This document shows positions 17,726 to 26,917 of a DNA stretch of 30,096 nucleotides, piece after piece. The translations under genes and the position numbers were made by a program. Under the pieces are notes generated by a model. It made no database searches and was not told the origin of the DNA. It was given only the letters and a program-made list of their open reading frames with translations. This DNA comes from Chara braunii (taxonomy: Eukaryota; Streptophyta; Charophyceae; Charales; Characeae): positions 376,843-406,938 of the forward strand of contig BFEA01000171.1 of NCBI GenBank assembly GCA_003427395.1, written 5' to 3'. Position 1 is the stretch's first letter, and every line of letters starts with the position of its first letter.

Positions 17726-19289
17726 TCCTATACTTTGTGATTTTTACTTTGTGATTTGGTTTCTGGCAATGCAGGCATACCCCTTTCTTGAGTCTACCCC
17801 GCCAGTCATTTTCAGTAATTCGGAGGTCGACCCAAGGTTTAGTGGTCGCATCCTCCGGTTTTGGTGGGATCTTGACTCCCTTGGGAAGTTGAACATAGTT
17901 CTTCCCTGCACTCCGATTCGGTCCTTTTGCATTGGCAGTCTTTTTAAAGGCAGTAAATTTTTCTTCTTCTTTGTTCGCATCAGACTCACGGGCTGAAGAA
18001 CAAGCTGTATCAGAGTCCTGTTCCTGGTCGTCACCAAGAGTGGGGTCATATGCATCGGCTTCTTCAAAGGCCTCCAGCAGGTCATGCACAGCAAAACGGT
18101 TGCTGCCTTTGAACCACCTGCCGCCCATGGGCTTTTTGCTGCCTGCTGTGGTGACGAGGTCTACAGCCTCAAGACTGACTATGTCCTTCATTAAAGTGAA
18201 CCAGCCAGTGTACCCAATGAAGTCCCTGCCTAGGCGATTAGTAAAGTTGGTGGGAACCGCGCCTGTGACCACATCCAAGCAAGATTGAGCAGTCAGTTCC
18301 AATCCGGGTGTAGCGAACATCTTGCTAAGGTAAGTCTGCAAGCTTTTCATGGAGCCCGTCCACTTGCTGCGCTTGATTTTGTCAAGCTGGATTCTTGCCC
18401 TTGCTGCACCATGTGGATCCAAGTATTGCGAAATGAGGAGTTCCTCGAGGGAGGCAACCGAGGTGGTCTTAAGCCACCTTGTTAGTTCTATTTTGGGAAT
18501 CCCAGCTCGCGTAGCTTGGACCTCTAAGAAGCCCCGCACGACCGGCTCAACATTCATTCCCATGATCACGGACTGGGTCTCAGGTTGAGTCCCCAGAACC
18601 TCGAAGTATGCCCTCATGGAGCTGATCCAGGATTCGATGTCTTCTTTGCCGTCGTACTTAGACGGTATTTGAACTGCCTTTCGGTCCACATAGGGACCGG
18701 CGTAGCTGGGACCAGCACCTGCTGGTTCCAATCTTGGGGCTGCAGCAGTTGCAAAATTTCCAGCCTCGTTGCTTGTCACAGCAACAGCGGAATCTGTACC
18801 TGTTGCAGGTCCCGAGGGGGTTGCCATCACATTCAAGGAAGAAGATACAGTAAGAGAGGCAGAGGTAGTTTCAATTGCAGCTTCAGATCCAGGGAGTAGA
18901 GGAAGAGGGTTCGCCACTTGGGCTTGTCGCAACTCAACCACCTCCTTTGTCAATTCGTGGTACTTGCGAGTCATATCAGTCAGATCATCTTGAAGTGTTC
19001 GCAACTTTGCGAAGACTTCAACGATCTGAGTGGTATGATCTTCAAGATTCCTGACTTGAACAAGGGCGGTGAGTATAGACTGCAACTGTTCCCCACACTG
19101 CTCCTTAGTCAGTGAGGGAACAGTCTCTAGAATGACCACCTGACTTTTCAGCAATGACTCCTTCCTCTCCCTCTCTGCCTCCTGTTACCTTTTGGTTGCA
19201 CTATCTAAGAGTGCTTGTAGATACAGTTTCTCCGCATCACTGGCTGCATCTAACAAGGCCCGCCATTGCACTGAAGTTAGTTGAGCCAT
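17652..19289 (-). pseudogene. gag: Element C gag with one stop and a broken zinc knuckle
   Basis: The likely start is the Met at 19289 (MAQLTSVQWRALLDAASDAE), because the frame upstream of it is low-complexity leader. The frame runs to a TAA at 19185-19187, then continues in the same frame for 500 codons. The second part has a heptad-rich N-terminal coiled coil (to about residue 75), a Ser/Thr/Ala linker, a capsid region from about residue 150 (SKYDGKEDIESWISSMRAYF...) to about 310, an acidic stretch, and the nucleocapsid knuckle CLHCQKPNH. A 14-bp direct duplication (17732-17757) follows the knuckle His and destroys its final Cys position. Confidence 0.88.
17732..17757. repeat. 14-bp tandem duplication disrupting the gag knuckle
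   Basis: ACTTTGTGATTT occurs at 17732-17743 and again at 17746-17757. Adding 14 bp shifts the - strand frame immediately after CLHCQKPNHKV. Without it, the downstream bases would place a Cys four residues after the His (though with a stop codon between), matching the C-x2-C-x4-H-x4-C spacing. Confidence 0.75.
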
Positions 19290-20816
19290 TTTTGGACCGT
19301 TAGTATTGACAGGTGGGTCAGAGAGTCGCCAATCAGCAAAAGAATCAATGAGACTCTCAAGAGGTTCACTCCCCTTCTCACTTGGACGAACACTCCTTTT
19401 CCCAGTTCTTGCCCACTCCAGACGGTCACTTTCCTTCTCTCCCTTCTCTCTCTCCCTCCTCTCTCTCTCTTCTTTCCGACGGTGGGTCTCCACGGGCATC
19501 AGAAATGAACTCAGAAAAACAGACTTGAAAGCTCGGAGAAGAGAAGGTAGAACTCCTAGCCGGAGCGGCATTTCATTCGGACGTAGAGAGCAGCACACGA
19601 AAGAAGAACAAACAAGTTCAAACGAGAGGTCTGATCCAACGACCTAGTCTGATCAGACTGCATACGAGGTCCTCTCGAGTCCAGTCTGACCAGCTCCGTG
19701 ACCGTACAACAAATCAGACAACGAGTGACTAAATGCAACGATGGAGAATTGAGTGGTGTACCGGGTGCGAGTCAAGCCACGGACAGTGCAACCAAAAGAC
19801 ATGCGAAACGTCTCAGCCAAGATCCCCTCAACAGTGGGTGTCCTAACCAAGAAGAAAGAACTCCATAACACAGTCAGAAGACAATGGGCTGATGCCTAAC
19901 CGATTTGGGCCCAAAGGGCTCTTCTTGTTTCGGCCCCGTCCCACTGGGTTCCAGAGGTCCCACGTAGGTCGCGGCCAGGTCCCAACCAAGAGAAGTCCCT
20001 CATGGACTTAGTTCAGTTCTACTGTACTGAAAAACGATTTTTCAACTTCCGACAGAACCTACAGACTACAACCGTTCAGAGATGAAAAGACAAAACACTG
20101 TAGAAAGATTCGACATTTAGATCAAGATACTTCATTTTCCATCCATCAGGTGAGTAGGTAAATCACATGCATTCAGTCACACAATCAAGACCACAGAGGA
20201 GTAGGAAAAGAAACCCAAAGTACCCCAGCAGGACAATCAATACCATGCACACATTCATGGGCATTCCGTAGGTGCACGACACTTACCTGAGTGGCCTTGA
20301 GCTTCGAGATGAATAGAACTCACCCCCTTCTAATGTGATCCTCCTGACCCCTCTAACGCTATCCCTACACTAGTGTCCTATTTCCTAGGAGGGTCCGACT
20401 CCAACACCAAAGTGCCCCCGTCGATGCTGAAGAACAAAGTAGCAACTTGCAGTCCGTAGATGCTGAGTGGCCGTTGACCCTCAAGCTCGCCTACTTGAGG
20501 GCAGCCCTTAAGTTGCCAAGTGTCTCCCTTGAATCAGATTCCAGGTGCGAGTGTCTCTCAGTGTCGCCTCTCTCAAATCGGCGCATGAAGTCTCCTCGAA
20601 ATGTCTCGCCACCCTAATCTCACTCTCAAGCAACCTGGTTAGGTTCAACGTCGACCCTTCGTGACCTAACCAGGTGGGGGCAGCTTCCCTCAACCACACT
20701 GTCCCTCTTCCCTTCACAAACCAACCCTGACCCTAGGTGGTGCCTCAACCACTTAGGTTAGGGTTAGGGCAGCAAAGTCAAACTCTCACGAGCAAGTAGA
20801 ATCCGTTGCGATACTA
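19290..20816 (-). other. Element C 5' leader
   Basis: About 1.5 kb between the 5' LTR and the gag start. It includes a CT-rich block (about 19430-19480) translated as a Lys/Arg/Glu-rich frame, an 11-bp stem-loop at 20634-20674 and two TTAGGG copies at about 20757-20769. No separate gene is recognised. The sequence beside the LTR on the coding strand, TAGTATCGCAACGG (ending at 20816), keeps the G-TATC of an initiator-Met PBS but is otherwise a poor match. Confidence 0.6.
20634..20674 (-). other. Stem-loop with palindromic loop in element C leader
   Basis: CCTGGTTAGGT (20634-20644) pairs with ACCTAACCAGG (20664-20674). The 19-nt loop contains the self-complementary GTCGAC (20650-20655). In the transcript it would sit about 145-185 nt inside the 5' LTR boundary. 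The shape recalls retroviral dimerisation hairpins; function is inference. Confidence 0.45.
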
Positions 20817-22051
20817 TGTTATGATCCTGGCCAATTTCGAGATACACATCCATCAGATAGTACAATGCCGTCCAATTGCAGAAAGAAATGAATGAACTTG
20901 AGAGGAGAGAGAGGATTAGGGGAAGAAGAAGAAGCAAGAAAGAAGAAGAAGATGATGTACACCAGCATAGACAAATGACAAGGCTCTTCTTCTTCGCCCA
21001 AAATCTCCTCCTCCTTATCTCCCCCTTCTCTTATTCACACAAGAAATAATAATACAATGTTGAATGGCTGATCCAAAATCAATGTCTGAGTCCCTCTTCT
21101 ACAGCAGGCATCAGCCATGGCCGCCTCCCCCACTTTTCACTCTCATAGGTCGAGGCTATGGCGGACTACTAGGCCTTGCCCAGATGCCCAAAGGACAACC
21201 CAAAGCAGCTATGGCTGCTCTAGCTCAGGATGCCATGCCCAACCTTGCCTTGAAGCTTCTTGGTGTGGCTCTCCCCAGTTGGAGACTCCTTGCTGCAGCG
21301 CCCACCAAGGTGATGAAGATGGCTGCCACCATAGCCAGGTAAGTACCCCTGGCGCTCCTCCCCCTTCCTTCCTTCTTCCTCCCTCGTGTCCTTCTCCTTC
21401 CTCCCCAGTAGCGCTGCTCCAGCATAGCGCTGCTCCAACCAGCGCTCCACCAGTGTGTCGCCAAACTTGCACACCGAAAAAAGAGGCCGCCCGACCGGAA
21501 GATATAGCGGTCTGCTTTGCCTCTTGGGCGGTGACTTCCAGGCCGCTCGGCCTTCCAAGCAACCGGTACCTCCTCCCTTCCGAAGGGAAACATCATCGTA
21601 CAGGCCCTAGACCCAGACTGGTTGGACTGGTATCCACCTAGACCTAACCTACAACTACTGGGCCTCTAAAAATGCCACTTTTGTCTTCTTCTGCTCGACC
21701 TCCAGTACCCGCACATCTACCCCGTCCGGGTGCGGTACCCGCCTACCTGCTACTTGAGTGTTTTTCCTGCTGCAATCCCTCAATGTCACGGCCACAGGTA
21801 AGTACCGACCGTGAGGGCCCAATGAACGAGCAAGTGCCCTTGCGGGCCACACACACACTCAAGCCAACCAACACTCAGACAGGCACGGCCACACACACAC
21901 TCTAGCCAACCAGCACTCAGACAGGTATGCAGTCCAGCAAGCGTGCACACACAGACTTAGTGACAAGCGGAAAACTCAGCAGGGCATTCAGTCTATGGGC
22001 AAAACTCAGAAATCAGCTGTGTTTCAGTCCATGTTTGGACGGGTCATCACA
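20817..22051 (-). repeat. Element C 5' LTR (1235 bp)
   Basis: Promoter-bearing copy for the - strand transcript, matched end to end with 12563-13804. I see no clear TATA box. The + strand carries a 92-codon frame, 21064-21342, that starts at an ATG, contains GRGYGGLLGLAQMPKGQPK, and meets the donor CCAG|GTAAGT at 21339; it has no known domain. CACACA-rich tandem copies are at about 21846-21925. Confidence 0.93.
21064..21408 (+). other. Antisense ORF plus intron-like unit in element C 5' LTR
   Basis: ATG at 21064 opens a 92-residue frame, rich in Ala/Leu/Pro, ending across the consensus donor at 21339; the intron-like segment ends at CTCCCCAG (21408). Spliced, the frame would add a few codons (AGC GCT GCT CCA GCA) before a TAG. 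The equivalent part of the other LTR keeps the same frame from PPPFFTLIGRGYGG to the donor, although its start is disrupted. It could be a captured host exon, an antisense transcript unit, or coincidence in LTR sequence. Confidence 0.3.
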
Positions 22052-22055
22052 ATTA
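22052..22055. repeat. Target-site duplication of element C, right copy (ATTA)
   Basis: Follows CATCACA at the LTR end and matches 12559-12562. Confidence 0.65.
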
Positions 22056-22123
22056 TGGCTATTGGACATGAAGAAAAGGATTGTCCTCTTTCTACCTCTC
22101 GTTTGTCTGCATGTTAAAAGTAA
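22056..22123. other. 68-bp spacer between elements C and D
   Basis: The only non-LTR sequence between the two elements. On the + strand one frame reads MAIGHEEKDCP, which resembles the end of a CCHC zinc knuckle, but the two expected Cys are not found on the far side of element C (before 12559). It is the right flank of the site into which C inserted. Confidence 0.4.
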
Positions 22124-23034
22124 TGTAATGAACCCAGATCGTGAAGACATATGTCAACTATGCAAGTCCAGATGCAACAGCTGATGATTACCAGTAATCA
22201 AGATAGTGTCCAGACAGAATAAGACGAGATAATCATTCACAGACGAAGGAGAGAGGAGGGAGATTAGACAAAGGAGAGGAAGTAAATACAGTGCCCACTC
22301 CTACTCCGGGCTCCCTCCTCCAACGCCACTTTAGTAATCAACAGTCTAAACGAGTATCTGAAGTAATTTCAATGTGCCACGTGACACTTCTAATTAGTCC
22401 CTCATCAGCGCTGGAGCAATGTCATCATGAAGACCACCAGGTACGTATCACGATCTCTCCACAATCCTGATCTTACTCTCCCTCGCAACCAGTCACCTCA
22501 TGTAAGTAGTGTGGACAATGCCACATCAACAAATGAGACAGGTGGCATATGCCACATCATCAATGAAGACCAAGAACAGCGCCACATATACAGGGGCAGC
22601 GCCACATCAGCATGCCACGTAGACCTTGGGCAGTGCCACATATACCAGAGGCAGCGCCACATATACCAGAGGCAGCGCCACATCAGCATGCCACGTAGAC
22701 CTTGGGCAGCGCCACATATACCAGAGGCANACCTTGGGCAGCGCCACATATACCAGAGGCAGCGCCACACCAGCATGCCACGTAGACCTTGGGCAGCGCC
22801 ACATATACCAGAGGCAGCGCCACATTAGCATGCCTGGCGGACAATGCCAGCGTCGCCTCTCCCTTGTGTCGACGTCCGCAGCTCTGATGCACAGCCAGCG
22901 TCACCAGCGTCGCGCTAGCATAATGCCAGCGTCAAGTCAAAGTCAAGCCAGTGTTGAATCAGCATAGCAAGACTGCATGTTGACCACCTCAAGATTGAGT
23001 CACAGTCGAAGGCCTGGATTGTACAGTTGCAGCA
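22124..23034 (-). repeat. Element D 3' LTR (911 bp)
   Basis: Starts TGTAATG and ends GTTGCAGCA on +, adjacent to the PPT. It contains TGCCACGTGACA (G-box, 22375-22386), several TGCCACATCA words and the two-unit tandem array at 22581-22840. Relative to the other LTR it has about 150 extra bp (22429-22580) between CATCAT and the array, so one copy gained or lost sequence after insertion, or the copies differ by recombination. Confidence 0.9.
22581..22840. repeat. Two-unit tandem array in element D 3' LTR
   Basis: A 21-bp unit S (GCCACATATACCAGAGGCAG plus C) and a 34-bp unit L (GCCACATCAGCATGCCACGT, then AGACCTTGGGCAGC) alternate: S L S S L S, a break at N 22730 with only the end of an L, then S L S and a degenerate L. 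Each L carries a TGCCACGT core. The N marks an assembly collapse, so the true copy number is unknown. Confidence 0.9.
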
Positions 23035-23045
23035 ATCCCCCTTGG
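23035..23045 (-). other. Element D polypurine tract
   Basis: On the coding strand CCAAGGGGGAT directly precedes the 3' LTR start TGCTGCAACTG. Confidence 0.8.
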
Positions 23046-23304
23046 AGTTGATGTTGTCTGGGTACCTGCATACAAACAAGTGTGTGTGCTTGACCGCGAC
23101 TTTGACTGTTGGGTTCGCGACAGTTGACAGAAGTCAACTGTGGCACGTCCAGGCCCTAAATCCCTGTGTGGGGTCCCTTACCTCGTTTTTCGCCTGGCTG
23201 AGGGCGGCCAGGTTGGCCCTCAGATTTCCACGAGACACATGGCATGGGTTATTGCATTCCTGCCGTCCCAGTTTTCGAGTTCCATCGCAGAAAATACAAC
23301 AATT
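23046..23304. other. Element D non-coding 3' region
   Basis: Between the pol stop (23305) and the PPT. It contains TTGACAGAAGTCAA (14 bp, arms TTGAC/GTCAA, about 23123) and no recognisable coding similarity. Probably the element's 3' untranslated part. Confidence 0.5.
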
Positions 23305-23779
23305 TTATCCTAACCCACGTTCATATGCAGCAACAATGTCAGGAGCACTACGTAGGAGTTCTTTCCGACTAAACCATCTGGCTTCGGATGGAGGTTGGGA
23401 CTTGAACTTCACCTTGTACTGCTTCTGCGGTCGTCCTCTGCCACGTGTAGAGAAATAGCCATACTCCAGTATTTTCTCAACTTCATAGCCTCCATTCATA
23501 GAAGGTGGGAACATGGACGACCTATTAGGAAAGTTGTCACTTTCTACATAGGGCAGCAATTTAGACGCGTGAAAGACAGGGTATGTTCGCAAGTGTGAAG
23601 GTATGTCAATTCGATAGGACGGTCCGTCTGCATCTCCAATCACCTTGAGAACTTCCCAGGGTCCAAAGTAGACAGGTAGCAGTTTCTAAGATACATTCTC
23701 TTCTTAAGGAAAACTCTTTAGACTTAACCCAAACAAAATCTCCCTCTTGAAACTGTGAAGGTCGGCGATGCTTATTAGC
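23305..23779 (-). pseudogene. Element D integrase C-terminus and chromodomain-like tail
   Basis: After the TAG ending the 451-codon frame (23780-23782), coding similarity continues: FQEGDFVWVKSKEF, then a frameshift near 23690, then LPVYFGPWEVLKVIGDADGP (GPY/F module). The frame 23643-23305 reads PSYRIDIPSHLRTYPVFHAS, GGYEVEKILEYGY and KQYKVKFKSQPPSEARWFSR, then KELLRSAPDIVAAYERGLG. As in elements A and C, the chromodomain-like strand lacks the KWKGY core and the helix is ELLRSAP.(V/I)V. With the core it would form the full integrase, but a stop and a shift interrupt it. Confidence 0.88.
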
Positions 23780-24770
23780 CTATTCAATCATTTGTAGTAC
23801 GACCTTTTGAATGTTTTCCTTCACCTTCTTAATGTCCTCTTCGTATAAAACTGCAAACTCACGTGTACCCGGGGGTAGCCTCTGAATATGGTCTCTGGTC
23901 AGGGCGTCAATGGGGCGCCGAGGCTTCCAACCCTTATGTAGTGCATTCGGTGTTCTACCTGTAACAATATGTACACTGTTGTTATAGGCACTAGCAATTT
24001 TGGGTAAGTTCTCATCCCAATCGATCTGATCAGGTCGGATATACATTCGCAAAAGTTGTTGGCATAGACTATTCATTTGCTCAGTTTGACCATTGGTTTC
24101 AGGGTGTCTGCCTGACGACATGGTCAACCTGGTGCTATAGACTTCCATCAACTTCTGCCATTGTAGACTAGTGAACTGAACATCTCTGTCAGAGACAATG
24201 GTTTTCGAAAATCCATACTCAAAAACCCATCGCATCTGAAACTTTTGAATCACTAGTTCGGTTCTAGCTTCATCAGACAAAGGAATAAACATAGCATACT
24301 TAGAGAATCTATCGACGATGACCATTACTTGACTGTTGCCATTTCGACTCTTAGTGAGGCTCATGAAGTCAATGGAAATAGACTCACCTGGCTCACTTGG
24401 AATAGGCAATGGTCTCAGTAGTCCCATCGGATTCTCATGTGAGGGCTTGTTCTTTTGACAGACAAGACAAGTCCGCACATCGGTTAATACATCTTCCTTC
24501 ATTCCTTTCCATTCAATTTTTTCTCGGACATCGGCATACGTCTTCTTGAAACCAAAGTGTCCTTCTGCATCATGGCATTCCCCAATGATTAAACTTTTAA
24601 TTGGTTCGTGGTGAGGAACACACAGTCGTTCTTCGGTGTTATCTAGCAAGAAGAGTAAGGCATCAGTCATTCGATATTCAGGAAATAGTTCTGGGCTCTT
24701 TCTCAAAGTCCCAATGATAGGACTCAAGATAGGATCATTTTCATAACCTTTCCTTATCTGTTCCTTCAGT
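23780..24770 (-). CDS. Element D integrase core (intact frame, part of a 451-codon ORF)
   Basis: Residues ~120-451 of the frame 25135-23780. H2C2 zinc finger: His 188, His 193, Cys 223 and Cys 226 (CLVC). RNase H-fold core: SISIDFMSL (Asp 256), MVIVDRFSKY, TIVSDRDVQF (Asp 316) and GQTEQMN (Glu 352); the Asp-Glu spacing is the canonical 35 residues. It ends with SAYNNSVHIVTGRTPNALHK and a charged helix before a TAG. This is the best preserved enzyme in the window and no inactivating change is visible in it, but it has no own start and the polyprotein upstream is broken, so expression is doubtful. Confidence 0.88.
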
Positions 24771-25230
24771 TCATTCCCAATATCGAGATAGGAGACTATT
24801 GTTCCAAAGAAGTCTGCACGCCTGAACAAAGCATCCGCAACCATGTTAGACTTTCCTTTGATGGTTTTCACCTCAAAGTCAAACGTATCAAGGAATGCGG
24901 ACCATCTTACCAACTTGTCAGAGAGTCTAGGTTGAGTCTTGATCCACTTCAAAGTAGAGTGATAAGAGTAGACAGTGAAATGCCTTCCCAACAAGTAGTG
25001 TTTCCAGGTATCTAGTGCAGCGACTAAGGCGTACAACTCCCTTTCATTTGTGGAGTTGGCGACTTTCTCTGACGGAAGTCTTCTGGACATAAACTCAATA
25101 GGTCTATATCCCCTACCGGCATCCTGCTGTAGCACAGCGCCAATCCCATACTGACTTGCGTCGTTGTGACGATGAAAGGAAGAGAAGGGTCAACAATCTT
25201 TAAGACAGGGTAACGAGTCGAAACAGATTT
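24771..25230 (-). pseudogene. Element D RNase H domain, catalytic residues lost
   Basis: The frame 25269-25024 ends at PFIVTT and then shifts by loss of one base exactly where relatives read VTTDASQYG, so the first catalytic Asp codon is destroyed (about 25163-25170). The other frame picks up at MLQQDAGRGY with NSTNERELYAL (Glu present). The third acidic position, VYSDHSTL in relatives, is VYSYHSTL: Asp to Tyr at 24962-24964. The terminal block is NMVADALFRR, with Asp present. Two of four catalytic acids are therefore gone in an otherwise well preserved domain. Confidence 0.88.
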
Positions 25231-26100
25231 CAATTTTCTGAACGACGACTCACAATCTTTGTCCCACAACCAAGGTTTTCTTTCTTTTGCAGGCTTCTCA
25301 TAGGAGCAACTATCAAGGAGAAGTTTCTGACGAACTTCCTGTAATAACTAGCGAGTCCTAGGAAAAATCTGAGTTCAATTATAGTTTTAGGTTGTGGCCG
25401 ATCTCGAATTGCTGTAATCTTCTTTTCTTCTGGTCTTAGTCCTTCTTCATTCACTATATCCCCTAAGTATAGTACTTCAAGGTTAGCAAATTCAGACTTC
25501 TTAGGATTCAGTTTGAAGTTCCCTCACGTAACTTCTGGAGAACCATTTGCAAATGTTTCTCGTGGTGTTCCAGTGTTTTACTGTACACTAGGATATCATC
25601 GAGATAGACAATTACGAATTGATCCAACCATGAACGAAACAACTCATTCATAGACCTCTGGAAGGTTGCAGGGGTGTTAGTCAGACCAAAAGGCATTACC
25701 ACAAACTCGTAGTGACCATACCTTGTTCAAAACGCCGTCTTATGTTGATCTTCAGGAACCACCTTAATCTTGTGGTACCCTGACTTGAGATCAATCTTGC
25801 TGAAGTACCTGCATCCCTGTAGTTGGTCTAACAGATCGTCAACAGTGATAAAATTCAGCCCACGATAATCAATACACGAGCGAAGTTCACCTTCCTTTTC
25901 GGGCACAAACAAGACATGTGCACCATAAGGAGATGAGCTAGGGCGAATCCATCCCTTGTCAGTAAGTTCCTGCAGCTGTTTCCGTAATTCCTCAAGTTCC
26001 CTGGGAGACATGCGATAAATGGGACCCTTGGGAATTTTGCTTCCGGGAATGATCTCGATTGTGTGCTTAATAGCACGCTCAATGATTTCCGTCTACTCAG
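25231..26100 (-). pseudogene. Element D reverse transcriptase
   Basis: The frame 26011-25727 reads MSPRELEELRKQLQELTDKG, WIRPSSSPYGAHVLFVPEKE and [19 protein letters not shown], where relatives have about nine more residues (KNREPLPHI in element A): a short in-frame deletion near 25840. KIDLKSGYHKIKV keeps the first Asp. A TGA follows HKTAF (25727-25729). The frame 25702-25508 has [15 protein letters not shown] and [10 protein letters not shown] with both Asp (25595-25606), then a frameshift near 25520. The connection FFLGLASYYRKFVRNFS lies in the frame 25454-25230, again ending out of frame. Confidence 0.9.
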
Positions 26101-26120
26101 TTTGCAAGTCCTTATACTCG

Positions 26121-26700
26121 TCAAGAAGTTTTTTTAATAGAAGGTGGGTAGGATGAAGAACACTCACCTACTTGTTTGACAAGCACCATCATCACCTCCT
26201 GATCTAACTTCTTCTTAACAACCATTGATCGAAAAGTTGGATAACTCACACACCAGAAAGACAGAGTAGAGTCAGAGCCAGACTTATGATACAACTTTAT
26301 CACGCGCAGTTCGGACTTTTCGCCCTTGAGTTTGACAATCTTATCTTTGAACTTAACTTGCGGGTCGGCTTCCTCATGCCAATCCATACCCAGAATTAAG
26401 TCAAAGGGTAAATTTTTCTCTATCAGGAAGGATACCTTGTGTAAAATCTTCTTACCTTCCTTGGTTCTGAAATAACAGTTAACACGATCTACGTATTAAG
26501 AGACAGTGATCGTGCTATTGTCAGCCACTATAAACGTAATAGATCTAGGTAAATCTTTTACCTTCATTCCTAGATGCAACTTTCAAATTGCCTTCTCTGA
26601 GATATAAGACCGTGTCGATCCCGGATCCAACAGGGCACCTACTCGCGTGTGCACAATCTCAACATCTGCGATCATTAACTCACCCTTAGATTTTGCTTTC
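26121..26700 (-). pseudogene. Element D protease
   Basis: On the - strand VGALLDPGSTRSYISEKAI (active-site block at about 26580-26640; the DPG codons are 26619-26627) is followed by a TGA, then VKDLPRSITFIVADNS, a TAA, and the C-terminal signature NLPFDLILGMDWHEE. The Asp is present with Pro at the second position, a variant I believe also occurs in plant Ty3/gypsy proteases, so it need not be a lesion. The two stops are lesions. The frame then runs through a charged linker (26387-26121) to the RT start. Confidence 0.8.
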
Positions 26701-26917
26701 TTCGCCCACGAACTCCTTATTGCGATCAATTCATTAGCGAGTTCGTCAAGGGAATCGTCTAGTGAGACAAAACAAAGGACTGCGTCAGGGTGGCCTGGAC
26801 GACGGGCGGAAGAAGAGTCATCCTCTGCCTTGAGAGTCGAAAGGTTACAAGGGTTTGTAGGCGCCTTACCTTTTTCTTCGTCTATACCCTTCGACTCAGT
26901 AGGAGCAGATGCTACTC
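26701..26917 (-). other. Element D gag-protease linker
   Basis: Acidic spacer coding between the zinc knuckle (ends 26954) and protease. No domain is recognised. The frame following the knuckle ends at 26918, so the junction to protease requires a frame change. Confidence 0.5.

Larger units (their letters stand above)
12563..22051 (-). mobile_element. Element C: full-length but defective Ty3/gypsy retrotransposon
   Basis: Two direct repeats (12563-13804 and 20817-22051) both run TGTTATGATCC...GGGTCATCACA on +, that is TG...CA on the coding (-) strand. Between them lie, in transcription order, a leader, gag, protease, RT, RNase H, integrase and a chromodomain-like tail. The ends are flanked by ATTA. 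At 9.49 kb it is a normal size for a plant Ty3/gypsy element. It carries many stops and frameshifts, and the two LTRs differ at scattered sites and small indels, so insertion is not recent. Confidence 0.93.

Noticed and set aside
20757-20769. Telomeric repeat
   Set aside because: Only two TTAGGG copies, inside the leader of element C.
22581-22840. CRISPR-like regular repeats
   Set aside because: The whole unit repeats with no unique spacers, it lies in a eukaryotic LTR, and no cas genes are present.
22427-22967. Open frames full of repeated HIYQRQRHI-like peptides
   Set aside because: They are translations of the S/L LTR tandem array; unit lengths 21 and 34 do not keep one frame, and an N interrupts them.
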